A stretch of DNA of 60,000 nucleotides. Source: Apostichopus japonicus. Its lineage: Eukaryota; Echinodermata; Holothuroidea; Aspidochirotida; Stichopodidae. The notes under the pieces are model-generated. The model had not been told where the DNA came from. It ran no database searches and was given only the letters and a program-made list of their open reading frames with translations. The stretch is taken from the NCBI RefSeq assembly GCF_037975245.1, contig NC_092570.1:4374001-4434000 (forward strand), given 5' to 3'. The stretch's first letter is position 1; the number at the start of each line of letters is the position of its first letter. The position numbers and the translations under genes are program-made. Shown one piece after another: positions 1-8,374 of this stretch.

Positions 1-336
1 CCATCTGGAAGGGGCATCCAAGATGAAATGGCCTGGAGTAGCCTGGTAAAAAGTAGTTTGCATCACCACCTACTCCCCAAAGACGTAAATCCCAGCTCAT
101 TGGTCGAAATTGCAAATATATGCCCGGCAAACCATGAATACATGATTTATTGGAAATAAATTTTACTCAAAACTTTCACGAAAAGTAGCACCAGATTGCA
201 CCGAGGACCTCCATATTTTTTGAAATTTTCCAAAGGGGAGGGGGGCACCCACTCCCCTTAGACCCCTCCCCCAGGACGACGATTAGGCATTTCCCATCTG
301 GGCCCCCCCTTCGGCGAAATCCTGGATCCGCCACTG
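1..336. mobile_element. Right part of a hAT-like non-autonomous DNA element (left end outside window)
   Basis: The stretch ends in GGATCCGCCACTG, the reverse complement of a CAGTGGCGGATCC-type terminus often seen on hAT-like elements. It also has a C-rich block (about 230-300) that recurs in diverged form near 2975-3055 and 55880-55965. No transposase coding is visible and the left end is off the window, so the target duplication cannot be tested. Family assignment rests on the terminal motif only. Confidence 0.4.
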
Positions 337-1151
337 ATCAGGGGGGGTAGGAAGCTTCCAAAAAGTGTGGGGAGGGGCACAACATCAGAGGGGCACTTTC
401 ACATTCCACAACCACCAATCGTTATGTTATAAACCGATATACACCGGCCATATCACTTAAATATATATGTGTTAGTATGCTATTAATACTATTATGGTGC
501 ACGTGAATAATTCAAATAAAATATTAAAATTAACAAAGGCTTAAGATATCCAAAAGACAGTTCTTCATCAAAGGGGCACATTTTATTTGCCAGTAGGGCA
601 CATTTTCTATTTTGGAAAAAAAGTGGGGGGGGGAGGGGCACTTGCCCCAGTGCCCCCGGCTCCTAACCCTCCAGTTCCGATACTAACCGTACCATTATAT
701 GCAGCTTTGGATAGAAGACTTTGACAGTTTTGTTTCGTCATGTCCAAGTGTTAAGAAGTTCATGGAGAAGATGTTGTTTCAGTAGAAACATAAAGTTAAA
801 GAAATTTTAAAAACCAGCGTATTCCTACGGCAAATTTTACTACAAAATGTGTAAGTTGTTTAAACAGAAATCAAGCAAATATCTTAACTGATATATCTCG
901 ATTCATCACTACTCATGGATCGAATCCGTTTTTGAAGGGAAAAAAAGAAGAAGATTAATTAGTGACGTAGCAGGGCCTAGAAGATTGTTTATTGCTGTGT
1001 ATGTGCTTGTCCGTATTTGAATGTGTACAACTAAAGGTTGACAAAACTAAGCTTACTCATAGAAAAGAAAGAACTTGTATTGTTGAGACATCTTATGTTA
1101 TGACGTACATGTGTATGACCACCAGAGGGGGGGGGGATGGAGAGGGGAATA
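337..1151. other. Intergenic, repeat-like, no gene seen
   Basis: Two G-rich stretches (about 340-385 and 600-660) resemble the C/G-rich blocks of the neighbouring transposon remnants and are probably further eroded copies. The rest, about 700-1150, is AT-rich unique-looking sequence. No open frame in it shows recognisable protein similarity. Confidence 0.5.
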
Positions 1152-1273
1152 ACTGTCAGCAGTGGCGTACTAAGCGGAGGGCAGTCAGCCCCTGATACCA
1201 GTCAGGGGGCACCATGCCACTGCCCCTCCCTGCACCTATGGCAAGCCGTTTTAACATTTACCTCTCTATTCTA

Positions 1274-1636
1274 CTTAAGTAGAATTAATTCCACTTAAGT
1301 AGAATACAATTAAGCTTAAGTGAAATGAATTGCACTTAAGTAGAATTGCATTTTACTTAAGCTTAATTGTATTCCACTTAAGTGGAATTCATATTAGCTT
1401 AAGTTCAAACGGTTTTTGTCTACATCGTATTTTACTTAAGTAAAATACAATTCTACTTAAGTAAAATACAATTCTGCTTAAGTAAAATTCAATTCTACTT
1501 AAGTAAAATGCAATTCTGCTTAAGTAAAATTAAATTCTACTTAAGTAAAATGCTATTCTACTTAAGCAAAAATGGCTTTTCAATTTCACTTAAGCTAAAT
1601 TGCATTTTACTTAAGTGAAATAGAATTACGCTTAAG
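1274..1636. repeat. Left array of CTTAAG palindromes with 20-21 bp phasing
   Basis: The hexamer CTTAAG occurs at 1274, 1294, 1315, 1335, 1356, 1377, 1398, 1435, 1456, 1477, 1498, 1519, 1540, 1561, 1589, 1610 and 1631. Seven consecutive copies (1435-1561) are exactly 21 bp apart. Each core is the centre of a longer imperfect palindrome such as TTCTACTTAAGTAGAAT, separated by AT-rich linkers like ACAA. The sequence is therefore self-complementary at unit scale and could form repeated hairpins. Confidence 0.9.
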
Positions 1637-2359
1637 CATGTTATCATTTACTGTCATCGTTTTATCTGCCTTGATATGAAAGAGCATAATTTTAAGTACA
1701 GATGGTGTGAAAATAGGGAGGATCGAAGGTGATATAAACCATTTAAATAATCTTTGGTTAAATGTTGATATTACTCCGAATGAGCATATGGAAGGGTTCA
1801 GTGTGATAAACTTGCTCCTCTTCTAGCTCATAATCTAAGCAGTCATGATATGGAAGTTTGCAAGTGCCATGATAGGCCAAGATCACAGTTATCACGTGGT
1901 GGGTAGGATATACCAGATAAAAACTTCTATCTTTGCTTTGGCAGGTCTTGGAAGTGATGAGTTTAGTGTGTAAGTCAATGGAACAATTAATTGTGATGCG
2001 AGACCTATAGAGTTACGTTCAAGACGTACTAGTTACGTAACCATTTGCGGACATTCCCCAATTCTGCGATACGTATCCAGCTTTCGTTGTGTATATACGA
2101 ACATAACACCATATTTACCCTTAGCAAATGAAGCAAAGCTATGTTCATCACTGAGTCTGAACGTTAGACATTTGGTAAATGCAGCCAGCCAATCAATCGT
2201 TGCTAACTGTTGCTGATGCAGTTGGAAAAGCACTTTTGAGGGCAAGGGAACGACTACAACACGACATACCACCAATCAGTGGTACTAGTAGTAGAAGTAT
2301 CACAAGGCATGGTACCATGCATGTAAACATTGCCCCCAGACCAACCACTTCTCCGCACG

Positions 2360-2388
2360 AGGTAAATGATATAACGGCTTGCCATATC
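2360..2388. repeat. Extra internal copy of the nested element's terminus
   Basis: AGGTAAATGATATAACGGC followed by TTGCCATA matches the right end of the element (about 2816-2843) and the reverse complement of its left end. It sits exactly where the right palindrome array begins. This suggests that 1237-2388 was once a complete element and that 2389-2843 is a duplicated or second-copy end. Confidence 0.6.
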
Positions 2389-2399
2389 CTTCAATTCCA

Positions 2400-2806
2400 C
2401 TTAAGCTAAATTGTATTTTACTTAAGTAGAATTGAATTGAATTAAGTAAAATGCAATTGTATTCTACTTAAGTAGAATACAATTCTACTTAAGTAGAATA
2501 CAATTTAGCTTAAGTTAAATTCAATTTCACTTAAGCTTAATTGTATTCTACTTAAGTAAAATACCATTTTACTTAAGTAAAATGCATTTAGCTTAAGTGA
2601 AAAAGAATGACACTTTTACTTAAGCTAAATTAAGTTAAAAGAAAGTGGTAATTTTACTTAAGTGGAATACAATTAAACTTAAGTAAAATGCAATTCTACT
2701 TAAGTGCAATTCATTTTACTTAAGCTTAATTGTATTCTACTTAAGTGCAATTCATTTCACTTAAGCTTAATTGTATTCTACTTAAGTGGAATTAATTCTA
2801 CTGAAG
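2400..2806. repeat. Right array of CTTAAG palindromes with 20-21 bp phasing
   Basis: Cores lie at 2400, 2421, 2467, 2488, 2509, 2530, 2551, 2572, 2592, 2619, 2657, 2678, 2699, 2719, 2740, 2760 and 2781. There is also a degenerate ATTAAG (2441) and CTGAAG (2801). Nearly all steps are 20 or 21 bp; the irregular steps look like small indels. Unit sequence and spacing match the left array, so both belong to one repeat system. Confidence 0.9.
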
Positions 2807-3109
2807 TAGAATAGAGAGGTAAATGTAAAAACGGCTTGCCATATGCACCCCCAAAAGAATATGAGGGAAAAAAACCAATAAGAGAAATAAGAATGAGAAT
2901 TCCTAAACATAATCAGTTCAAAGCTTTGCCAAAGATAGCACTATTAGGCATTTAAACCACCTTACATAAATAAAACTTTCTCAAAGGGGAGGTGGGCACC
3001 CCTTTCCCCCAGGATGGCGTCCCCTGCACGGGGTGACAGAGGAAGGATCCGCCCCGGGTGCCAACTATTCTAGGTACGCCACTGACTGTGAGAGACGGGT
3101 AATTCTTTT

Positions 3110-3445
3110 TTTCACAGTGGAAGAGGAGGTAAAATATAATTTTTACTTTTAACTTTTTAAGTTTTCTTTATTATGTAAACGAAATTACATCAGGGAATCT
3201 GTGTTTTCATTTTTTACAATAAATGCTATCATAACCTGTTATTCCAAATATATTGCTGCTTAGCAAAAATAATTGCCATTAAAAAAACAAAGAAACTGGA
3301 TGGTGGAAGAGGAGGTAGAAAACCTTTATTCTTCAAAATGTAAATATTACTTATCATTAGTTGAAAGATCAAGCTGCTAAGTGTAATAACATCAGGGAAG
3401 CTGTGCCTCATTTTTAGGACAAATGCTAGTTATTCCAAATATACC
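3110..3445. repeat. Diverged tandem duplication, about 190-200 bp unit
   Basis: AGTGGAAGAGGAGGTA near 3116 recurs as GGTGGAAGAGGAGGTA near 3301. ACATCAGGGAATCTGTG near 3188 recurs as ACATCAGGGAAGCTGTG near 3390. GTTATTCCAAATATA near 3238 recurs near 3429. The same order with similar spacing shows an old direct duplication. No coding potential is recognised in either copy. Confidence 0.65.
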
Positions 3446-5027
3446 TCATTTTTCCCCCACACCCCAACCTCCACCTCACCCCTCCAAAGAAAAAATAAAT
3501 GAGCACCAATGCGACACTAGAGTAGAGATTCTTAAAGTAGTAAAGAACACGGTTCTTAGAATGGGACATTTTCAAAGCATCTACGAATGTTATGTATTCC
3601 GTGTAACTGCGGCACTGGTATAGCTCATTTAATCTATTTAGAAAACTTCAGAATCTATCCATATGTCTACTACGTGGAGTTTTCTTATATCACCTACATT
3701 GCGCTCAGCATTTTAATTATTCCGGGGAATTACAAAAGCTTCGTCGATTACTTAAAAAACTAACAACTGAAATATCTCTACACAATTATAACAAACACAT
3801 TTCATTGTAGGTATACAATTACAAATCTATCTTGACAGAAAAGTCATTTTTTTTTACAAAACTTTACACAGAATGATGGAAATACAATAGAAACAAGAGA
3901 GAAAAAAAAAGAAGAAAAGCCTACATTCAGTCTTATTGGTTGTCTTTAATTTCCTATAGAAATGATAATGGGTCAACAAATAAAAGGTTTTGATAGATAT
4001 GTCCACAAGCTTAACTGATAAGTAGATGATATATACACTCCTGCAATTGAATTGCTTTGGAGAACAGATTTAAATCCTGTAAGGTCTTGTTGCTTTCACC
4101 GTGAGAGGAAACATTGATAACCAGACAGGGTTACAGGAATACCACTCCTTTGTGGCTCTTGTCAGTTTTAATTACTTTGTTGTCTATTTAAAAAACCTGA
4201 CAGTTGACAAATTTAACTGAATTTAATGGCCTTCTGTTGTATCAAACTTTGCCTACAGGTCTTATAGGAAATGAGCAAATTTCAATTTTGCTACAAATAA
4301 AACCATTTTTTGTGGCCCAGGGAATGGTAAATAAAAGTTGCAAGACAAAATCAGCCTTTCAAAAGATTTTTTTTCACTTCTTTTTGTTGTATGTATTGGA
4401 AGATTTTAGGAATCATTACCCATATGATTACCCTTCAACCCATTCCTCATTGCCAAGGTTTATGATTTTCATCCAAACTAGAATTGCTTCATAAGTATCA
4501 TCAATTTGAGAAAGATACCTTTCCTCAAGATAACTGGGTTCCATTCCTTTCTGAAACCAAGAGTTGTGAGCACTTTCCAGAATCAATTACCTTTCTTGGG
4601 TGGTACCATCTGTCATATTGAAAAGACTCAAAGTAAACTAATAGCAAAAGCAGATTTTCCACCTGAGTGTACGCTGCCAGTCGTTGGGCAATCCAGTATA
4701 TGCACAATATCTGGGCGGATGCTTAAACCAGACAACTTGTGGGTCAATATCATCATCGTACTAAAGTTACAGTATCAACTATTCACAGAAACTGTGGCAA
4801 CATCATGTTCACCGTGAACATCTCATAAGTTTCCCTTTACACCCGCAAGTTACAGAGCAACAAAACGGGATACATGTATGTTGAATACTACCAGACAGGA
4901 TGCCATCGTTTCATGTTCTCTGCTTTAAACCTCATCTCCTAGTTTGACCATCTACATGTGGAAATGACAGGATAAAGCAGACCATCGGCTGAAGTTGCTG
5001 AATCCACAAATTAAAATGTCAAATTCC
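3446..5027. other. Intergenic; probable 3' UTR and downstream flank of the minus-strand ZNHIT1
   Basis: This stretch lies downstream of the ZNHIT1 stop codon (read on the minus strand). I found no AATAAA-type polyadenylation signal on the minus strand close to the stop, so the 3' UTR end cannot be placed. The open frames at 4204-4494 and 4506-4817 (plus) have no recognisable domains and sit in AT-rich sequence, so they are not called as genes. Confidence 0.45.
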
Positions 5028-5049
5028 TCACGCCGTCCACTTCAGACAC
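5028..5049 (-). CDS. ZNHIT1: ZNHIT1 terminal coding exon 5
   Basis: A 22-nt coding piece after the acceptor TTTTTTGAAG. It completes the split arginine codon and encodes CLKWTA then TGA (5030-5028). The family ends RCLKWTV at the same place, so this tiny exon is well supported although the protein evidence is only seven residues. Confidence 0.85.
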
Positions 5050-8000
5050 CTTCAAAAAAGAAGAAAACCGAAAAAAAAAAATTAAAAATGAAATGAACAT
5101 GTTTATGAATAAAAGCTTTAGGAACTTTTAGAACTTGCAGTGAATGGAATATGTGATAACTGTCAAATTCTTAACAAGTGTTTTGAGGGCAAACATGGGT
5201 AAATAATGAATTGGTTTTGTACAAAAACAACAACTCAAGCAAAGTCATCACAGAGACTTTATTAGTCCTTTTATTTCATGACAGCTTATTTCCTCGCATA
5301 TAAACTTATTTATTCTCCACCCCCCGCCCTTTCCATCTCCTCCTCAATCCAAAAAATCAAAGTATATTTTTTCCTAATTTTCCAAATTTGCTTGTAAATT
5401 ATGTGATTAGTACAACTGTGAAAAGTGTCTGGATGATAAACAAGTGTTGACAATGAGAGCTAATTTATTAATTAATTACTCATGAGCTACACCCAATTGT
5501 CAACATCCCAACTAATAGATAATGTTCTTATTCAAGAAAGATATATGTATAGGAAATGCATTCTATTGTTCATGGAATTGCATTTTCCATTAGGGATACA
5601 CCTTTACACTTTAACTGTTTAACTGTGACAATAGGGTATTGCCTATAACCTACGTCAGTTGAAAACAAAATACAGGAAGGTGTCTTACTGCAAACAATTG
5701 CAATTATTGTTTCCGTAATACTGGCATGGTTAAATGGTTTCCAAAAGATTGTTGACCAAACTCAAAAAAGCAAAAAGATCTACCGGAAAGTCAAAGTGAG
5801 TACCATCTAGTTCTGCTACCTACCTTGTATCTTGGTGTGTACCCAAACATCTGACGCAGCAGTAACGTGAACCGCAAGTAACGCAGGTGTAATTTGAAGG
5901 GTTGGTACTCTTACGTCAAGGCAAATACATTTGAAAATTTATCCAAACTTTTGCATCACATTGAATCAACCTGGTTTATTGCATCTGGCAATATATGACA
6001 CAGGTATGATACATTAGTCAGCTTTGGTTATTAGTCTCAGACTGCACTTTGAAATCATAATAATCAGCAGTTATTTTGACGACGCTTAAGTGACCACAAA
6101 TGTGGGAGAAACCCCGCAAGGACTTATGGATTACAACTTACACTTCGGGTGGCTTCCAATTCAACATTTTCACTCAAATTTGAAATCTTTCCAATTTAGA
6201 AAGTCATTTCAGATGGGGAAAACCGTAGATTGCTCTTGGATGAAAGCCCACCTTACTATGACCTTTCCGGGAATGAACCCGGAACCTCCCGATTGTTAAG
6301 TCTCATTGCTTCAAATGCCACTGCCTTTATCCACTTGACCACAGCACTGGTATAATTATACTTAAATAATTATCCAAAAGTTGATAGAAAAAAGTTAGGA
6401 AATGTTACAAAGCACAGTAAAGAGACATTTAAAAGGGAGGGGTTAGGAGAGTATTACAACCCCCCTCCCCCTCCTCTTTAGACTATTCAATATTCAGCCT
6501 GTTTTGCCTTTTACAATAATCATGATGATATTCAGAATGCACAAGTCACTTTTCTCAACACCTCCTCCCCCTCCACCACCATTGCTCCTTAAAAAATCAC
6601 ACACTGTATATTGATCTAACTGTGTAGGATGACTACAAATATTGATATAACAAGCACAAATAATTAGCACAAATTTTCAATTCCTAGATCCAGTTTAAAT
6701 TACACCAACATTTTCTTGTTGATAAAAGTTATCAATGTAAAGGATATCCACACACGGAACAGAACTTCCTGGCTGGAAACTTGGACGGCGGGATGCACGC
6801 TGTTAGATAGTTTGCTGGTTCTTTCAATGTCATTTGTTCTTCCTCCACAAGAGATGAAAATGTCTTTCTGAACCTTTGTTTAAAATGATCACCACGGGTG
6901 GTCTTTCTTTTCTTCTTCGTTGGTTGTCCTGTTAAGTCAAAAAAAAAAGGAAAACAAGCTTCTTAAACAGTAGAATATTTGTGCAGATAAATCTTTTCCA
7001 AGGTGAAAAAAATAAAATCAAGCCAAATATGAACTGAGCTACCAAAACATTAAAATAAATGTACAACATCACAGCTTGCAATATGTCAGTGCATGCTAAC
7101 TGCTGGTTAAATTTGAAATCTGTGAAAGTCCCTTTAGTAAGTGTGTGTATTAAATTATTAATATACCAATTTATACAGACAATGATCTGTATGTGTTTCT
7201 TTAGAGGAGTGAGAAAAGCTGTGGGGATTCATACTGTTAGCATGGTAATGGTACTATGATGCTCATCAAAATAAAAACTAAAAATATTTTATTTCACACT
7301 ACAAATCTGCAAGGTGGCATGAAAGTAAAAGAGCATCACAACCATTGTGTGGATTGAATCCCTTAGTAAATAATCAATCCCTTAAATGTAAGTATCTAAT
7401 AGTCTTTATTTTTATTTAGTTTTTATCCTCTTATGCTTAAAATGGTGATTACTTTAACATACCATCATTTGCATCAAATTGTGGCAGCTTCTTATTGGGT
7501 ATGTTGAGATGAACATGAGGATCTTCTTGAAAATTATCCTGTTCCAAAGCTTCCAGCTGCCTCCTTAACCTCTTAGCTCTGGAATACTGATCCAACTTCT
7601 TTCGACTGCTGGCATCTTTAATGCGAGCTGCAAAATGTGATTGAGCAAGCAATTAGTAACCATGATGGGTTTCAGTTATGGTAGCAGTCTTTCGGGATAT
7701 ACAGTAAGTGTCAATATACACAGCGGACTGCTTTATGATCTTTGTGTTATCTGTAATGCTGAAAATACTATGGTTATATGTACAACAAACAATTGCACAG
7801 CATCTGTTACACACAATAAGACATAGTTATAACCCATTAAAGCCTAGATGATACAAATAGTGTAGCTGCGGTCAAATAGTTCTTTCCACTTTTTTGTTAT
7901 GTTTGCCAAAACTATAGGTAAGTTAGTCTTAATTAGACCTAGGCCTAGGCTAGTAATAATTTATAGGCTAGGGCCTAAACACTGATCTCAGTTCATCAGT

Positions 8001-8374
8001 CAGTGAACCTGTTTCACGCTGTGCCATTGAAAGTGAAAAGTGTGTAATCTAAGTAACTGCCTTGTGAATAGTTACTCACAGATCGCTATTTAAAGACTTA
8101 GGTCTACCTGAAATTCATGCACCAACACAAAAATACCATTTCGTGGAACTGCACCCCACATTTAAAACATCGAGTGCAGAACGAAACGTCAGTTATGTTA
8201 ACAAACAAATTCAAATAGTACAATAGTGCGACTAATTCAATAGTTTCACAAATGACAATTACATACAAATAAATGTTAATTAATAGTGAGGAATATAATA
8301 AAGGAAAATGATTACTCAACGGCGAAAATATACCGACCTGAGCTTTGCTTTCCTTTAGAGTCAGAAGCTACCAT
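5028..8374 (-). CDS. ZNHIT1: Zinc finger HIT domain-containing protein 1 (SWR1/SRCAP complex subunit)
   Basis: Five coding exons on the minus strand: 8374-8338, 7627-7463, 6928-6748, 5904-5824, 5049-5028. They give 486 nt, 161 aa plus stop; human ZNHIT1 has 154 aa. ZNHIT1 (p18Hamlet, yeast Vps71) is a nuclear subunit of the SRCAP/SWR1 remodeller that exchanges H2A for H2A.Z. Visible blocks are a basic N-terminal helix with RRQLEALEQDNFQEDPH (about residues 35-51), KKLPQFDAND, a lysine-rich stretch, TRGDHFKQRFRKTF, and the C-terminal HIT zinc finger: FCSVCG, YTCVTCGSRYC, then CVRCLGTHQDTRC. The protein ends in RCLKWTA, as in RCLKWTV of the family. The start ATG at 8374 has A at -3 and G at +4. 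Intron 3 is AT-AC (U12-type); the other three are GT-AG. All joins keep frame. Confidence 0.93.
5824..5904 (-). CDS. ZNHIT1: ZNHIT1 coding exon 4 (HIT zinc finger core)
   Basis: It encodes about residues 129-155: NPSNYTCVTCGSRYC and CVRCLGTHQDT. These hold the second and third cysteine pairs and the histidine of the HIT finger. It follows the AT-AC intron acceptor and ends at ACAAG|GTAGGT. Identity with vertebrate ZNHIT1 is very high here. Confidence 0.93.
5905..6747 (-). other. U12-type AT-AC intron of ZNHIT1 (intron 3)
   Basis: On the minus strand the intron opens with ATATCCTTT, identical to the minor-spliceosome AT-AC donor consensus. It closes with TGCCTTGAC (5923-5915; consensus TTCCTTRAC, one mismatch) and terminal AC at 5906-5905, about 10 nt after the branch adenosine. 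Joining TGT GG to C AAC CCT restores CGNPSNYTC, colinear with CGFPSPYTC of human ZNHIT1. No GT-AG pair gives this join. A tRNA-SINE lies inside the intron. Confidence 0.85.
6100..6347 (-). mobile_element. tRNA-derived SINE-like element inside the ZNHIT1 U12 intron
   Basis: The minus-strand head (6347 to about 6269) has an A-box-like TGGTCAAGTGG and a B-box-like GGTTCCGGGTTCATTCCC, spaced as in tRNA-derived promoters. The head is not a functional tRNA because the arms do not pair properly. The downstream body extends to about 6100. The 3' end and any target duplication are not clear. Confidence 0.55.
6748..6928 (-). CDS. ZNHIT1: ZNHIT1 coding exon 3
   Basis: The acceptor is ACTTAACAG. It encodes about residues 68-128: a lysine-rich linker, TRGDHFKQRFRKTFSSLVEE, NYLTAC, and the first zinc-ligand pair in FCSVC. 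It stops after TGT GG, where the intron starts ATATCCTTT. Reading through would give a stop five codons later, so splicing here is required. Confidence 0.93.
7463..7627 (-). CDS. ZNHIT1: ZNHIT1 coding exon 2
   Basis: The acceptor is TTTTGCAG and the donor is GATG|GTATGTT. It encodes about residues 13-68, including LDQYSRAKRLRRQLEALEQ and DNFQEDPH, matching the RRINRQLEALENDNFQDDPH block of vertebrate ZNHIT1. The open frame continues upstream of the acceptor, but that part is intron. Confidence 0.93.
8338..8374 (-). CDS. ZNHIT1: ZNHIT1 coding exon 1
   Basis: It encodes the start methionine and 11 further residues (MVASDSKGKQSS), ending with one base of codon 13. The donor is CAG|GTCGGT. The context AACATGG is favourable for initiation. 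This N-terminal tail is poorly conserved in the family, so the exon rests on the splice site, frame and start context. Confidence 0.8.

Larger units (their letters stand above)
1237..2843. mobile_element. Nested DNA transposon with TATGGCAAG termini, 6-bp target duplication and palindromic arrays
   Basis: Both ends carry the same inverted sequence: TATGGCAAGCCGTTTT at 1237 and its reverse complement ending at 2843. The match continues inward through ACATTTACCTCTCTATTC for about 55 bp with few mismatches. It is bracketed by identical 6-bp repeats TGCACC at 1231-1236 and 2844-2849. A 6-bp duplication and TA-starting ends would fit an IS3EU-type element, but that is from memory and weak. Just inside each end is a long array of CTTAAG palindromes (listed separately); the middle, about 1640-2360, is unique sequence. 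The open frames at 2033-2275 (minus) and 2179-2409 (plus) resemble no transposase. Confidence 0.7.
1160..3084. mobile_element. hAT-like non-autonomous DNA transposon with 8-bp target duplication, carrying a nested element
   Basis: The termini are inverted: CAGTGGCGTAC at 1160-1170 and GTACGCCACTG at 3074-3084. The flanks are ACTGTCAG (1152-1159) and ACTGTGAG (3085-3092), a target-site duplication matching in 7 of 8 bases. An 8-bp duplication plus CAG...CTG ends is the hAT signature. About 1.6 kb of the 1.9 kb is a second element inserted inside it (1237-2843); the hAT-like part proper is only about 315 bp, C/G-rich near both ends. No transposase is recognisable, so it is non-autonomous. Confidence 0.7.

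Noticed and set aside
2033-2409. Open frames of 76-80 codons in the middle of the nested transposon
   Set aside because: They overlap on opposite strands, lack any transposase motif and have no supporting codon signal.
4204-4817. Two plus-strand open frames of about 100 codons
   Set aside because: No recognisable domain or splice-supported extension, AT-rich composition, and position in the 3' flank of ZNHIT1.
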